Assembly (NCBI RefSeq): GCF_011516945.1
Contig: NZ_WOTH01000019.1
Coordinates: forward strand, 1 to 57,541
Direction of reading: 5' to 3'
Source: Acetobacter estunensis
GTDB taxonomy: Bacteria > Pseudomonadota > Alphaproteobacteria > Acetobacterales > Acetobacteraceae
Length of the DNA stretch: 57,541 bases
The notes under the pieces were generated by a model. The model made no database searches, was not told the DNA's origin, and worked only from the letters and a program-made list of their open reading frames with translations. Within the stretch, counting starts at the first letter, position 1; every line of letters begins with the position of its first letter. Below, one piece after another: positions 44,575-56,791 of this stretch. The position numbers and the translations under genes are program-made.

Positions 44575-44596
44575 GTTAAAACATTGACGGGGGCAC

Positions 44597-46359
<1,763 letters not shown>

Positions 46360-46408
46360 TTCAGTATCGCGAGAAGAAAGGCGCCGCCTCTCTTCTCACC
46401 TATGCTGC

Positions 46409-47035
46409 CTAGCTTCCACCGAATCCGAGGAAGCCAGCGGTGGGCTGTGGGGTTCCGCCACTGGAATCGTAACGCTGGCTCAGGCTCGCCGCAGTGTTGC
46501 GCCCAGCCGAACCGCCTACATCCATGCGTCCCGAGCCGTTCTCGACCCGCACGCCGGAACTGGCCACCGAGGTTACGACATCGCTCGGAGAGCCTTCGAG
46601 GTTGCGCATGGCGAGAAGGTAGAAAATGATGTTGTTGCGGTTCAAGTCGATCGCCAGATCGAGCGGTGTCTGACCGAGCGCATTATGACCGCCCATGTCT
46701 GCGCCACGATTCACGGCTTCCTTCGCCGCTCCCAGACTGCCGCGATTGACGGCATCGAACAGAGCTGCCGTCGGCTCCATGTCCCCGCTGGCATGGCTGT
46801 TGTCTTCACCGTTTGACTGAGCGCCGGGAAGAGCAGCGGGAGGGGCGCTCCGTTTGGCCTCACGCCGCGCCTCGGCCTCTTTCGCCGCATCAGCCGCCTC
46901 GGCTTCCGCCTGATCGGTATTCTGTGCATGAACGGGTTTCGTCGGCAGTACAAACACGCCCACCGCTCCCATGAGCAGGGCAAGACCGAAAGTCTGCGCA
47001 TGACAGCGCCGGGAAAGAAAGGCAAAACGGGACAT
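46409..47035 (-). CDS. Periplasmic ankyrin-repeat protein
   Basis: The 208 residues begin with a signal peptide-like stretch (FGLALLMGAVGVFVLPTKPVHA, cleavage after AHA-like residues near 37). A coiled, Ala/Glu-rich segment (EAEAADAAKEAEARREAK) follows, then about two ankyrin units ('ALFDAVNRGSLGAAKEAVNRGADMGGHNALGQTPLDLAIDLNRNNIIFYLL'), and a Gly/Ser-rich tail. Export to the periplasm and protein binding are likely. Convergent with ccrM, 49 bp apart. No partner can be named. Confidence 0.8.
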   Translation of the reverse strand: MSRFAFLSRRCHAQTFGLALLMGAVGVFVLPTKPVHAQNTDQAEAEAADAAKEAEARREAKRSAPPAALPGAQSNGEDNSHASGDMEPTAALFDAVNRGSLGAAKEAVNRGADMGGHNALGQTPLDLAIDLNRNNIIFYLLAMRNLEGSPSDVVTSVASSGVRVENGSGRMDVGGSAGRNTAASLSQRYDSSGGTPQPTAGFLGFGGS

Positions 47036-47379
47036 GGGTGCGATGATTCTCCCTATCCGTTTACTTTAATAAAGAAACACGCCCTTCGCCAGACATCACC
47101 CGAAGGAAGTTTTGTGGCGCTAGCGCCCCATACGCCACGCAATCACCATCAAGGCGAAACAAACCGGTCACAAAAGTTCATTATAGCGTTGCATTCGCGT
47201 GCAATTTTCCCGCACCCGCGAAAATCAGGGCATGGACATTATCCCGTCACAGAAGAGGGCTATATGAAGACGTTTTCTTGCTGCTAGGACTGTGACATCA
47301 GCGCCTTCCCGAGAAGACGCAACAGGCTCTTTTTTCAGGCACGCATCGCATTCTACATCAAGGACGCCGGCAGGACTTC
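47036..47379 (+). promoter_or_regulatory. Intergenic and leader region of the mdtABC-like operon
   Basis: This 344-bp stretch contains a perfect 12-bp palindrome GGCGCTAGCGCC (47116-47127), an inverted repeat TTGCA-N6-TGCAA (47189-47204), and a seven-codon frame with AGAGGG ahead (MKTFSCC, 47264-47287). An imperfect hairpin follows (47301-47320) with a T6 run about 9 nt later. The palindromes are possible operators; the short frame plus hairpin could be a leader/attenuator. No regulator gene lies nearby, and nothing else coding is seen. Confidence 0.4.
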
Positions 47380-48606
47380 ATGGACGAACACAACACGCCC
47401 GCTTCTCCCGCCCCCGCCCCGGTACCCCCGCCCCGAAAACGCTCCCGCCTTCTGTGGCTCATTGCCGTGATAGTGCTGGCCGGTCTGCTGGTTTTCGCCT
47501 TTCTGGGGCACCGCGCCAAAAAATCCGGCTCCGGGCGTCATCATGCCTCGGCCGACGCCTCCACCGCGCAACCCGTTGCGGTAGAAAGCGTGAAAACAGG
47601 CGACATGCCAGTCGTGCTGACGGAACTGGGCACTGTGGTTCCCATTACCAACGTCACCGTTCAGACGCGCGTTGAGGGGTATCTGATGGACGTCAAGTTC
47701 ACGGAGGGGCAGCATGTCCATCAGGGCGATCTGCTGGCCGTGATCGATCCCCGCCCTTACGAAGTCGCGCTGCGGCAATATGAAGGCCAGCTGGCGCAGG
47801 ACAAGGCGCAGCTGGAAAAAGCCCGCGTGGACAACGGCCGCTATCAGAAGCTCATCCGACAGGACAGCGTCGCGGCCATGACGGCACGTGACCAGCAATT
47901 TACGGTCGAGCAACTCGAAGGCACGGTGAAAACCGATCAGGCGCTGGTGGACACACAGAAGCTCCAGCTCACCTACTGCCACATCACAGCCCCCGTGGAC
48001 GGGCGTGTGGGCATCCGCGCCGTGGATCGCGGCAATTATGTCACGGCGGGACAGTCAGGCGGTCTCGCCATCCTCACGCAGATGCAGCCGATCTCGGTCA
48101 TCTTCACGCTCCCGCAGGATCAGCTCGCTCAGGTGGCGGATCGCCTGCGCGCCACCGGCTCTTTGCCGGTCGATGCATGGAACAGTTCCAACACGCAGAA
48201 AATCGCCTCCGGTGCTGTCAGCGTGCTCGACAGCCAGATCGATACAGCCACGGGCACCGTGCGCCTGCGCGCCATTTTCCCCAATCAGGACGAACACCTC
48301 TTCCCCAATGAGTTCGTCAATGCGCGACTGCTGGTCGATACGCTGCACAATGCCATCATGGTGCCCAACAACGCGCTTCAGACCGGCCCCAACGGTCAGT
48401 TCGTCTATGTCGTGAAGACCGACAGCACGGTCGATGTCCGCAATGTCACGCCCGGCATCACGGATGGCACCCAGACCGTGATCAGCACGGGGCTGGTGGC
48501 AGGAGACCGGGTCGTTACGGACGGCACCGATCATCTGCGCGCCGGCATCAAGGTGACGATCCCGGACGACAAGACGTCCACAAAGCCTTCCCAGCCCGCG
48601 AACTGA
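47380..48606 (+). CDS. mdtA: RND efflux periplasmic adaptor (MdtA-like)
   Basis: The 408-residue membrane fusion protein has an N-terminal cytoplasmic Pro-rich start and one membrane segment ([20 protein letters not shown]). The HlyD-type core follows: '[45 protein letters not shown]', a helical hairpin, then '[25 protein letters not shown]', and a beta barrel ending with '[17 protein letters not shown]'. It bridges the two pump proteins to the outer-membrane factor. First of a four-gene operon; the next gene starts 8 nt later. Confidence 0.92.
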   Translation: MDEHNTPASPAPAPVPPPRKRSRLLWLIAVIVLAGLLVFAFLGHRAKKSGSGRHHASADASTAQPVAVESVKTGDMPVVLTELGTVVPITNVTVQTRVEGYLMDVKFTEGQHVHQGDLLAVIDPRPYEVALRQYEGQLAQDKAQLEKARVDNGRYQKLIRQDSVAAMTARDQQFTVEQLEGTVKTDQALVDTQKLQLTYCHITAPVDGRVGIRAVDRGNYVTAGQSGGLAILTQMQPISVIFTLPQDQLAQVADRLRATGSLPVDAWNSSNTQKIASGAVSVLDSQIDTATGTVRLRAIFPNQDEHLFPNEFVNARLLVDTLHNAIMVPNNALQTGPNGQFVYVVKTDSTVDVRNVTPGITDGTQTVISTGLVAGDRVVTDGTDHLRAGIKVTIPDDKTSTKPSQPAN

Positions 48607-48613
48607 GCCGCCC

Positions 48614-51600
48614 GTGAATCCGTCACGCATCTTTATCGAGCGCCCGGTCGCCACCACGCTCCTGATGTTCGCGATCATGATAGCCGGTCTACTCGGCTAT
48701 CATTTCCTGCCGGTCTCGGCCCTGCCGGACGTGGAATATCCCACCATCACGGTGCAGACCTTCTACCCCGGCGCGGGGCCGGACGTGATGGCTACATCCG
48801 TCACAGCACCTCTGGAAACGCAGTTCGGCCAGATGCCGGGCCTTGACCAGATGACATCGCGTTCTTCGGGCGGAGCCTCGGTCATCACCCTGCGGTTCGG
48901 GCTGTCCATGTCGATGGATATTGCGGAGCAGGAGGTACAGGCGGCCATCAATCAGGCCAATTCGCTTCTGCCCACCGACCTGCCCGCCCCTCCGATCTAC
49001 GCCAAGGTGAATCCGGCTGACACGCCCGTCATCACCCTTGGCATCACCTCCAAGACCATTCCGCTGCCGGAGGTGGAAGACTACGTCGATACGCGGCTGG
49101 AACAGAAGATCAGCCAGATCTCGGGCGTGGGACTGGTCACGCTCTCAGGCGGCAACCGCAAGGCCATCCGCGTTCGCGTCAACATTCCCAAGCTAACATC
49201 CTTCGGCGTCGATCTGGATACGTTGCGCACCACCATCGGCAACGTGAACGTCAACTCTCCCACCGGCACCTTCGACGGCCCCACAAGAGCCGCCACCCTG
49301 CGCGTGGACGGACAGATCGCTGGCATCGACCAGTTGATGAACCAGATCATCGCCTATCAGAACAGCGGTCCTGTGCGCATCCGCGATGTGGCGTCCGTAG
49401 TCATCGGAGCGGAAAACTCACAGCTTGCTGCCTGGGCCAACACCACGCCCGGCCTTGTGCTGAGCGTGCAGCGCCAGCCGGGTGCGAACGTCATCTCAGT
49501 GGTGGACAACATCAAGGCCACACTGCCTCAACTGCGCACCTCACTGCCACCGGGCATCGATATCGTGCCGCTGACTGACCGCACAACGACCATTCGTGCT
49601 TCTGTCGAGGATGTCGAGCTGGAACTGTTTCTGGCGCTCGCCTTCGTCGTGGCCGTGATCTTCCTGTTCCTGCGCAACATTCCGGCCACGATCATTCCCA
49701 GTCTGTCGGTTCCGCTCTCCATTATCGGCACCTTCGCCGTGATGGACCTGATGGGCTTCTCCCTCGACAACCTCTCATTGATGTCGCTCACCATCGCCAC
49801 GGGTTTCGTGGTCGATGACGCCATCGTCATGATTGAGAACATCTCCCGCTATATCGAAGCGGGCGAAGACCGTATGACGGCCGCCATACGCGGCGCGGGC
49901 GAGATCGGTTTCACCATCATCTCCCTCACCATCTCGCTGATTGCCGTGCTCATTCCGCTGCTGTTCATGGGCGATGTGGTGGGCCGCCTGTTCCATGAGT
50001 TCGCCGTCACACTGGCCATCACCATCATCCTCTCCGCCGTGGTGTCACTCACACTGGTGCCGATGATGTGCGCCCGGATGCTCTCCGAGCGTCCGCATGA
50101 TGTAAGCGAGGCCCGCACGGCGTTCCAACGCTGGTCGGCACGGATGGAAGTCGCCACCAACCGGCTGATCGCAGGGTATGACCGCGCGCTGGACGTAGTG
50201 CTGGCTCATGAAAAGACAACGCTGACCGTCTTTGCCGCCACATTGCTGCTGACAGGACTGCTCGGCTGGCTGATCCCCAAAGGCTTCTTTCCCGTGCAGG
50301 ACACGGGTGTGATTCAGGGTCTCTCGGTTGCCGCGCAGTCCACCTCTTTTGACGCCATGAAGCAGCATCAGCAGGAACTTGCCCGCGCGATCCTCAAGGA
50401 CGCGGATGTCACGTCGCTGTCGTCTTTCGTAGGTGTGGACGGCCAGAACGCGACGCTCAATCAGGGTCGGTTCCTTATCAACCTCAAACCCCATGACGAG
50501 CGTTCCGCTACAGCATCGGAAATTGCCACACGGCTGTCACAGGAAACCGCCAACATTCCGGGCATCCAGCTTTATGCCCAGCCGGTACAGGATCTCTCGC
50601 TCGATACCAGTATCGCCGCCACGCAATACCAGTTCCTGCTGGAAAACCCGGATTACAACGCCTTCAAGATATGGGTGCCTAAACTACTTGAAGCCCTGCG
50701 CAAGGAACCCGCGCTGGCGGATGTAACGTCCGATCTTCAGGCGGAAGGACTGGTCGCCCGTCTGACACTCGATCGCTCGACCGGCGCACGTTGCTCCATC
50801 ACGCCGCAGACCATCGACAATGTGCTCTATGACTCGTTCGGGCAGCGGCAGATCTCGACAATCTATACGCAGTCCAACCAGTATCGCGTGATCCTTGAAG
50901 CCGATCCGGCCTTCCAGACGTCTCTTGGCTCACTCAACCAGCTCTATCTTCCCGGCATTTCCGGCAATTCGGGCGAGAGCACGTCTGGCCCCACACGTTC
51001 GCCCACCTCCGGCCTCGTGCCCATGGCGACCGTCACGACCGTCACCCGCGAAACAGCCCCGCTGGTCATCACGCATTTCGGTCAGTTTCCTGCCACCACC
51101 ATCTCATTCAACGTGACAAGCGGCTACTCGCTGGGACAGGCGACCGACGCCATCCAGCGCGTAGAGAAAAAGCTGGGCCTACCCTCAGCCTTCCAGACCT
51201 CGTTTCAGGGAACGGCCGCCGCGTTCCAGGGCTCGTTGAACAACGAGCTTTTCCTCGTCGCGGCAGCATTGGTCGCGGTCTATATCGTGCTGGGCATTCT
51301 CTATGAGAGCTTTGTCCATCCCGTCACAATCCTTTCCACCCTGCCTTCGGCGGGCATCGGCGCGTTGATCACGCTGTGGATCGCGGGCGCCGGTCTGGAC
51401 GTGATGGGCATCATCGGCCTCGTGCTGCTGATCGGCATCGTGAAGAAAAACGCGATCATGATGATCGACTTCGCGCTCGAAGCGGAGCGCGAGCACGGCA
51501 TGTCCTCCCTTCAATCCATCCGACAGGCCGCGACGCTGCGTTTCCGCCCGATCCTCATGACCACGTTGGCCGCCATGCTCGGCGCGCTGCCGATGGTCAT

Positions 51601-51790
51601 CTCAAGCGGAACAGGCTCGGAACTGCGCCGCCCGCTGGGGCTTGCCATCATCGGCGGATTGGCCGTCTCGCAGTTGCTCACGCTGTTCACCACACCGGTC
51701 ATCTATCTCGCGCTCGACACGCTTGCCGCCAGATGGCGCGCGCGCTTCGCCACACACCATGCCTCCGGCCCCGCTCCGGATCAGGGCTGA
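48614..51790 (+). CDS. mdtB: RND multidrug efflux pump subunit (MdtB-like)
   Basis: The 1058-residue inner-membrane pump starts at GTG 48614 ([20 protein letters not shown]). RND hallmarks: first membrane segment, '[32 protein letters not shown]', '[14 protein letters not shown]' in segment 4 with the proton-relay Asp residues, 'GFFPVQDTG' and '[21 protein letters not shown]' near the end. It resembles MdtB of the hetero-oligomeric MdtBC pump and is followed by its MdtC-like partner 45 bp downstream. Confidence 0.92.
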   Translation: MNPSRIFIERPVATTLLMFAIMIAGLLGYHFLPVSALPDVEYPTITVQTFYPGAGPDVMATSVTAPLETQFGQMPGLDQMTSRSSGGASVITLRFGLSMSMDIAEQEVQAAINQANSLLPTDLPAPPIYAKVNPADTPVITLGITSKTIPLPEVEDYVDTRLEQKISQISGVGLVTLSGGNRKAIRVRVNIPKLTSFGVDLDTLRTTIGNVNVNSPTGTFDGPTRAATLRVDGQIAGIDQLMNQIIAYQNSGPVRIRDVASVVIGAENSQLAAWANTTPGLVLSVQRQPGANVISVVDNIKATLPQLRTSLPPGIDIVPLTDRTTTIRASVEDVELELFLALAFVVAVIFLFLRNIPATIIPSLSVPLSIIGTFAVMDLMGFSLDNLSLMSLTIATGFVVDDAIVMIENISRYIEAGEDRMTAAIRGAGEIGFTIISLTISLIAVLIPLLFMGDVVGRLFHEFAVTLAITIILSAVVSLTLVPMMCARMLSERPHDVSEARTAFQRWSARMEVATNRLIAGYDRALDVVLAHEKTTLTVFAATLLLTGLLGWLIPKGFFPVQDTGVIQGLSVAAQSTSFDAMKQHQQELARAILKDADVTSLSSFVGVDGQNATLNQGRFLINLKPHDERSATASEIATRLSQETANIPGIQLYAQPVQDLSLDTSIAATQYQFLLENPDYNAFKIWVPKLLEALRKEPALADVTSDLQAEGLVARLTLDRSTGARCSITPQTIDNVLYDSFGQRQISTIYTQSNQYRVILEADPAFQTSLGSLNQLYLPGISGNSGESTSGPTRSPTSGLVPMATVTTVTRETAPLVITHFGQFPATTISFNVTSGYSLGQATDAIQRVEKKLGLPSAFQTSFQGTAAAFQGSLNNELFLVAAALVAVYIVLGILYESFVHPVTILSTLPSAGIGALITLWIAGAGLDVMGIIGLVLLIGIVKKNAIMMIDFALEAEREHGMSSLQSIRQAATLRFRPILMTTLAAMLGALPMVISSGTGSELRRPLGLAIIGGLAVSQLLTLFTTPVIYLALDTLAARWRARFATHHASGPAPDQG

Positions 51791-51835
51791 TCTCATGCGG
51801 CGGCTGACGAAAACCGCAACGCGAAAGGTACGGAC

Positions 51836-54800
51836 ATGAGTCCGTGCCGCCTCTTTATCGAGCGACCGGTGGCGACCACGCTGCTGACCGTAGCCCTGTT
51901 GATTTTCGGAATGCTGGGCTATCGCTCCCTGCCAGTGGCGGACCTGCCCAACGTCGATTTTCCCGTCATCATGGTGCAGGCCCAGCAGCCCGGCGGCTCG
52001 CCCAACGAGGTGGCAAGTTCAGTTGCCGCGCCGCTGGAACGCAGGCTTGGGCAGATCGCGGGCCTGACGGAGATGACGTCCCAGTCTTCCCAGAATCAGG
52101 TGCGGATCATGCTCCAGTTCGCGCTGGACCGAGACATCAACGGCGCGGCACGCGACGTGGAAGCCGCCCTTCAGGCCGCCCATGCCGACCTTCCCTCATC
52201 GCTGCGCCAGAACCCGAGTTACAACAAGGCCAACCCCAACGGGGCTCCGGTCCTTATCCTCGCCCTCACCTCTCCCACCCGCACGCCCGCCGTGCTGTAC
52301 GACCTCGCAAGCAATGTGCTCCAGCAGCATCTCTCGCAGGTGAATGGCGTGGGCATGGTGCAGATCTCGGGCAGCGCCCTGCCGGCCGTGCGGGTGGAGA
52401 TGAATCCGCTGATGCTGTTCCAGTATGGCATCGGCTTTGAGGACGTTCGCGCCGCGCTGGCCTCGGCCAATGCCCATACGCCCAAAGGTGTGATCGACCA
52501 GAACGGCCTGCGCTTCACGCTCGACACCAACGATCAGGCACGGTCGGCCCAAGCCTATCGTGACCTCATCGTGGCCTATCGCAACAACCGTCCGGTGCGC
52601 CTGTCCGACGTAGCGAAAGTGAGCGATGGCGTGGAGGACATCCGCAATGCCGGGTTCTTCAACCAGCAGCGCGCCGTCATCGCTGTCATTTTCCCGCAAG
52701 CCGGCGCGAACGTCATCCACACCATCGATGACATCCGCAGCCAGTTGCCGCATCTCAAGGAAGCGCTGCCTGCGGATGTAGCGCTGCATGTGGCGCTCGA
52801 TCGCTCCCTGACCATCCGCGCCTCACTGGAGGACACGCAGGCCACACTCATCATCGGCGTTGTGCTGGTGGTGCTTGTGACATTCGTCTTCCTGCGCTCC
52901 GTGCGCATGACGCTCATTCCCGCCATTGTCGTACCGACTTCCATCATCGGCACCTTCGGCATCATGCGGCTGCTGGGCTTTTCTCTCGACAACATGTCGC
53001 TCATGGCGCTGACGGTCTCGACCGGCTTTGTCGTCGATGACGCTATCGTGGTACTGGAGAACATTGCCCGTCACATCGAAGCCGGGATCCCGCCGCGTGA
53101 AGCCGCATTGAAAGGCGCGGAAGAAGTGGCCTTCACCGTCATCTCGATTTCGGTTTCGTTGATTGCGGTGTTCCTGCCCATCCTGCTGCTTGGAGGACTG
53201 GCCGGCCGTCTTTTTCATGAACTGGCGATGACGGTTTCCGTCACCATCGTCATCTCCATGCTGCTCTCGCTTTCGCTCACCCCCATGCTCGCTTCACGCA
53301 TTCTGCGTCCGGGTATGGCACCGTCCGCATCTGCGACGTCGGGCGGAGGGCTTAAGCGTTTCTTCACCGCCATCGGAGCCTTCTGCGCGCGCATCATCAC
53401 ACAGACCGAGAACGCCTACGCCCGCACGCTGGAAATAGCGTTGCGTCATAACCTGCTCGTACTTCTCACCATTCCCGCGACCATCGGACTCTCGGTGGCG
53501 CTGTTCATGGCCATGCCTAAAGGTTTCTTCCCGACAGAAGACACCGGAATGCTCATGGGACACCTGATGGGCGATCAGTCCATTTCCTTCGGCGCGATGA
53601 CGCAAAAGATCGATCAGGTCGAAAGCGCCATTCTCAAGGACAAGGAGGTGAGCAGCGTGGCCGGTTTTGTCGGTGGGCGCGGCTCCTCCAATCAGGCCAG
53701 TCTGTTCCTTCAGTTGACCGACAAGAGCGAGCGAGGACCGGCCGCCACCCTGATGCTGCGCATCGCACACCGGCTGCGCAATCTGGTGGGGGCGCAATTC
53801 TTTCTCATGGAGCCGGGCGGTGTGCGGGCAGGCGCACGACAGGGCAACGCGTCTTACCAGTACACGCTGGAAGGCGATTCCGCGCCCGATCTGTATGCAT
53901 GGACGCCCAAACTGGTGGCGGCCTTACGCAAACATGCCGAAATCCTCGACCTTTCGACCGATGTGCAGCAAGGCGGCGAATCCATTGTCACGAAGATCGA
54001 TCGCGACACCTCCGCACGGTTGAACATCACACCGCAGCTTATCTCCAACACGCTTTATGACGCTTTCGGTCAGCGCTCGGCCTCCGTGATCTACAACACA
54101 CTCAACCAGTATCATGTGGTCATGGTGGCCGAGCCCTCTTTCTGGCGCGATCCCAGCACGATACGACAGGTCTGGGTCAGCGCATCCGGCGGCACCGCCA
54201 ACGGCGGCACAGCGTCGAACACCATTCGCGTGCGCACCACCACCTCGGAAGCGAGTTCGGCCAGCAGCGCCACCGCAACCATCAGCGCCCAGAACTTTCG
54301 CAACCAGATCGCCAACCAGTTGGCAGGCGGCAGTTCGACCTCCACCGGCTCTGCGGTCTCCACCGGCCGTTCCAACATGGTGCCACTGACGTTCATCACC
54401 GACATCACCCACGCGCGCACGGCGCTGTCGATCAATCATGACGGGCAATCGGTGGCGAGCACCATTTCTTTCAACCTTGCCAAAGGGGTAGCGCTCAGCC
54501 GGGCTGTCACCATCATCAACGAGGAAACCGTGGGTTTGCATATGCCCGCGGGCATCCATGGCAGTTTCGCGGGCAATGCCGCGCAGTTCCAGAAATCGGT
54601 CAACGATGAGCCGCTGCTGATCCTCGCGGCGCTGGTCGCGGTCTATGTGGTGCTGGGTGTCCTCTACGAAAGCTACGTCCATCCCCTCACCATCCTCTCC
54701 ACCCTTCCCTCAGCGGGGGTGGGCGCGCTGCTGGCGCTGCAACTGTTCGGGGAAGACTTCTCACTGATCGCCATGATCGGCGTGATCCTGCTGATCGGCA

Positions 54801-55150
54801 TCGTGAAAAAGAACGCCATCATGCTTGTGGATTTCGCCATTCATGCCGAGCGCGAGGAAGGCCACACACCACTTGAAGCCATCCGCACAGCCTGCCTGCT
54901 GCGGTTCCGCCCGATCATCATGACCTCACTGGCGGCTGCCCTCGGTGCATTGCCTCTCGTTTTCGGTAATGGTTACGGCTCCGAGATGCGCCGTCCGCTG
55001 GGCATCGCGATCGTGGGCGGTCTGCTGGTCAGTCAGGCGCTGACGCTCTACACGACGCCGGTGATCTATCTCACCCTCGACCGGCTTGCCCTGCGGTTCC
55101 GCCGCAGGTTCCATCGCCCCTCTCTCCACGCCACACCCCAGGACGTCTGA
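51836..55150 (+). CDS. mdtC: RND multidrug efflux pump subunit (MdtC-like)
   Basis: The 1104-residue second pump subunit has the same plan as the gene before it: '[21 protein letters not shown]', 'PNVDFPVIMVQAQQPGGSPNEVASSVAAPLE', '[14 protein letters not shown]', 'GFFPTEDTG' and '[21 protein letters not shown]'. A low-complexity Ser/Thr/Gly-rich insertion lies in the second periplasmic half (about residues 780-860), which explains the extra length. MdtB and MdtC form mixed trimers in E. coli. The outer-membrane factor gene follows after 6 nt. Confidence 0.92.
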   Translation: MSPCRLFIERPVATTLLTVALLIFGMLGYRSLPVADLPNVDFPVIMVQAQQPGGSPNEVASSVAAPLERRLGQIAGLTEMTSQSSQNQVRIMLQFALDRDINGAARDVEAALQAAHADLPSSLRQNPSYNKANPNGAPVLILALTSPTRTPAVLYDLASNVLQQHLSQVNGVGMVQISGSALPAVRVEMNPLMLFQYGIGFEDVRAALASANAHTPKGVIDQNGLRFTLDTNDQARSAQAYRDLIVAYRNNRPVRLSDVAKVSDGVEDIRNAGFFNQQRAVIAVIFPQAGANVIHTIDDIRSQLPHLKEALPADVALHVALDRSLTIRASLEDTQATLIIGVVLVVLVTFVFLRSVRMTLIPAIVVPTSIIGTFGIMRLLGFSLDNMSLMALTVSTGFVVDDAIVVLENIARHIEAGIPPREAALKGAEEVAFTVISISVSLIAVFLPILLLGGLAGRLFHELAMTVSVTIVISMLLSLSLTPMLASRILRPGMAPSASATSGGGLKRFFTAIGAFCARIITQTENAYARTLEIALRHNLLVLLTIPATIGLSVALFMAMPKGFFPTEDTGMLMGHLMGDQSISFGAMTQKIDQVESAILKDKEVSSVAGFVGGRGSSNQASLFLQLTDKSERGPAATLMLRIAHRLRNLVGAQFFLMEPGGVRAGARQGNASYQYTLEGDSAPDLYAWTPKLVAALRKHAEILDLSTDVQQGGESIVTKIDRDTSARLNITPQLISNTLYDAFGQRSASVIYNTLNQYHVVMVAEPSFWRDPSTIRQVWVSASGGTANGGTASNTIRVRTTTSEASSASSATATISAQNFRNQIANQLAGGSSTSTGSAVSTGRSNMVPLTFITDITHARTALSINHDGQSVASTISFNLAKGVALSRAVTIINEETVGLHMPAGIHGSFAGNAAQFQKSVNDEPLLILAALVAVYVVLGVLYESYVHPLTILSTLPSAGVGALLALQLFGEDFSLIAMIGVILLIGIVKKNAIMLVDFAIHAEREEGHTPLEAIRTACLLRFRPIIMTSLAAALGALPLVFGNGYGSEMRRPLGIAIVGGLLVSQALTLYTTPVIYLTLDRLALRFRRRFHRPSLHATPQDV

Positions 55151-55156
55151 CGCGGA

Positions 55157-56710
55157 ATGAACACGCTGCCCCCTCGCTTCCCACGCCGTGCCGCTCTGCT
55201 GCTGGCCCCGCTCGTGCTGGCTGGCTGCATGGTCGGCCCCGATTACAAGCGGCCCAGCGCGATCATCTCGCCCCAGTTCAAGGAACTTCGTCCGGCTCCG
55301 GGCTGGGACTATGCCAAACCCGCGCTGGCGGAACAGCCCAAGGGGAAATGGTGGGAGATTTATAACGATCCGCTTCTCAACAGTTTCGAGGAAAAGGTCG
55401 CCATCAACAACCAGAACGTGGCGCAATACGAGGCGCGCTATCACAACGCCCGCGCGACGATCAACGCCATTCGCGCGCAGCTTTTCCCAACCCTGAGCGG
55501 CTCCCTCAGCTTCAACCGCAACAGCACCGGACGCGGCTCGCGCAATGCATCCTCTGGCGTGCTGGTGAACTACGGGACCGATTCCACAACCTACACACCA
55601 TCCAACACGACAGAGACCACCTATGGGATGGGGCCGACAGCAAGCTGGGATCTCGATCTGTGGGGCAAGATCCGCCGACAGATTCAGGCCCAGGTCACCG
55701 AGGCACAGGCAAGCGCTGCCGACCTTGCCAATGCCACGCTGTCCTATCAGGGCGAGCTGGCGACTGCGTATTTCAATCTGCGCTATCAGGACAGCCTGAA
55801 GGAACTGCTGCACCGCAACGTGCTGTTCTATGAACGCTCCTATCAGATCACCAAGAACCAGTATGATGCAGGCGTGGCCTCTCCCACGGACGTGCTTCAG
55901 GCCAAGACACAGCTTGAACAGACACGGGCGCAGGAAATCCAGACGGGTGAGACGCGCGCTCAGTATGAACACGCCATCGCCGTACTGATGGGAGAGGCTC
56001 CCGCGTCTCTGAGCATCGCACCGGGCAGCCTCACGCGTAACATCCCCGCCATTCCTGTGACGGTTCCTGCCGAGTTGCTCCAGCGTCGCCCCGATATCGC
56101 CGCCGCGGAACGCCGGATGGAAGAATATAACGCCATGATCGGCGCTGAAATCGCGGCATTCTATCCCGATGTTCAACTTACCGCATCCTACAGTTACAGC
56201 GGAGATCCGGTCGGAGCACTCGTGCAGGTCGCCAATCGCATCTGGTCATTGGGGGCCGCGGCGACCGAGACCATTTTCGAGGGCGGCGCACGGACAGCCG
56301 CCGTGCGGGAAGCGAACGCGAATTATGATTCCTACACCGCAGCCTATCGCCAGACGGTGCTGAGCGCTCTTCAGACTACGGAAGACAACCTCTCCAATCT
56401 GCGCATTCTTGCCGATCAGGCCGCGCAACAGCAAATCGCACTCGATGCTGCCAACAAGGCGGTCACAGTAGCGATGAACCAGTATCTGGCAGGCACCGAA
56501 ATCTACACGACCGTCATCACATCCGAAGTGACGGCGCTTTCCAACGCGGAAACGGTGCTGTCCATCCAGCAAAATCGGGTGCTCGCCTCGGTCAATCTCG
56601 TGCAAGCCCTTGGCGGCGGATGGGATGCCTCCTCTCTGCCGTCGAAGAACTCCATGCAGAAAGACAATCCTTTCCTGCCGGAATTCATCCAGCCCGATAC
56701 GAACAAATGA
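55157..56710 (+). CDS. NodT-family outer-membrane efflux lipoprotein
   Basis: The 517-residue TolC-like channel has a signal peptide with lipobox 'VLAGC' (Cys24), then 'MVGPDYKRP', the start typical of NodT/OprM proteins. The repeated helical segments contain 'WWEIYNDPLLNSFEEKVAINNQNVAQYEARY', 'WDLDLWGKIRRQI', 'QYDAGVASPTDVLQAKTQLEQTRAQ', 'LQRRPDIAAAERRMEEYNAMIGAEIAAFYPDVQL' and 'LVQALGGGWDASS'. It completes a full tripartite pump with the three genes upstream. A terminator follows. Confidence 0.94.
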   Translation: MNTLPPRFPRRAALLLAPLVLAGCMVGPDYKRPSAIISPQFKELRPAPGWDYAKPALAEQPKGKWWEIYNDPLLNSFEEKVAINNQNVAQYEARYHNARATINAIRAQLFPTLSGSLSFNRNSTGRGSRNASSGVLVNYGTDSTTYTPSNTTETTYGMGPTASWDLDLWGKIRRQIQAQVTEAQASAADLANATLSYQGELATAYFNLRYQDSLKELLHRNVLFYERSYQITKNQYDAGVASPTDVLQAKTQLEQTRAQEIQTGETRAQYEHAIAVLMGEAPASLSIAPGSLTRNIPAIPVTVPAELLQRRPDIAAAERRMEEYNAMIGAEIAAFYPDVQLTASYSYSGDPVGALVQVANRIWSLGAAATETIFEGGARTAAVREANANYDSYTAAYRQTVLSALQTTEDNLSNLRILADQAAQQQIALDAANKAVTVAMNQYLAGTEIYTTVITSEVTALSNAETVLSIQQNRVLASVNLVQALGGGWDASSLPSKNSMQKDNPFLPEFIQPDTNK

Positions 56711-56712
56711 CC

Positions 56713-56744
56713 GAAAACCGGAGTGACATTGCACTCCGGTTTTC
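56713..56744. terminator. Intrinsic terminator after the efflux operon
   Basis: GAAAACCGGAGTG pairs with CACTCCGGTTTTC around a 6-nt loop, 3 bp past the stop of the NodT gene. A second small GC hairpin (CGCCCA/TGGGCG near 56762) lies nearer the hsp20 end. Confidence 0.85.
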
Positions 56745-56791
56745 CGGCCTGTTTTCCATTTCGCCCACCCTCTGGGCGGGTGGAAACGAGC

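Noticed and set aside
44562..44579. CtrA site (TTAA-N7-TTAA) before rnhB-ccrM
   Set aside because: The two TTAA half sites are 10 nt apart, not 7, so it does not fit the CtrA consensus; described only as a dyad over a GANTC site.
54926..56176. 416-aa open frame opposite mdtC and the NodT gene
   Set aside because: Spans two real genes on the other strand and has no recognisable sequence.
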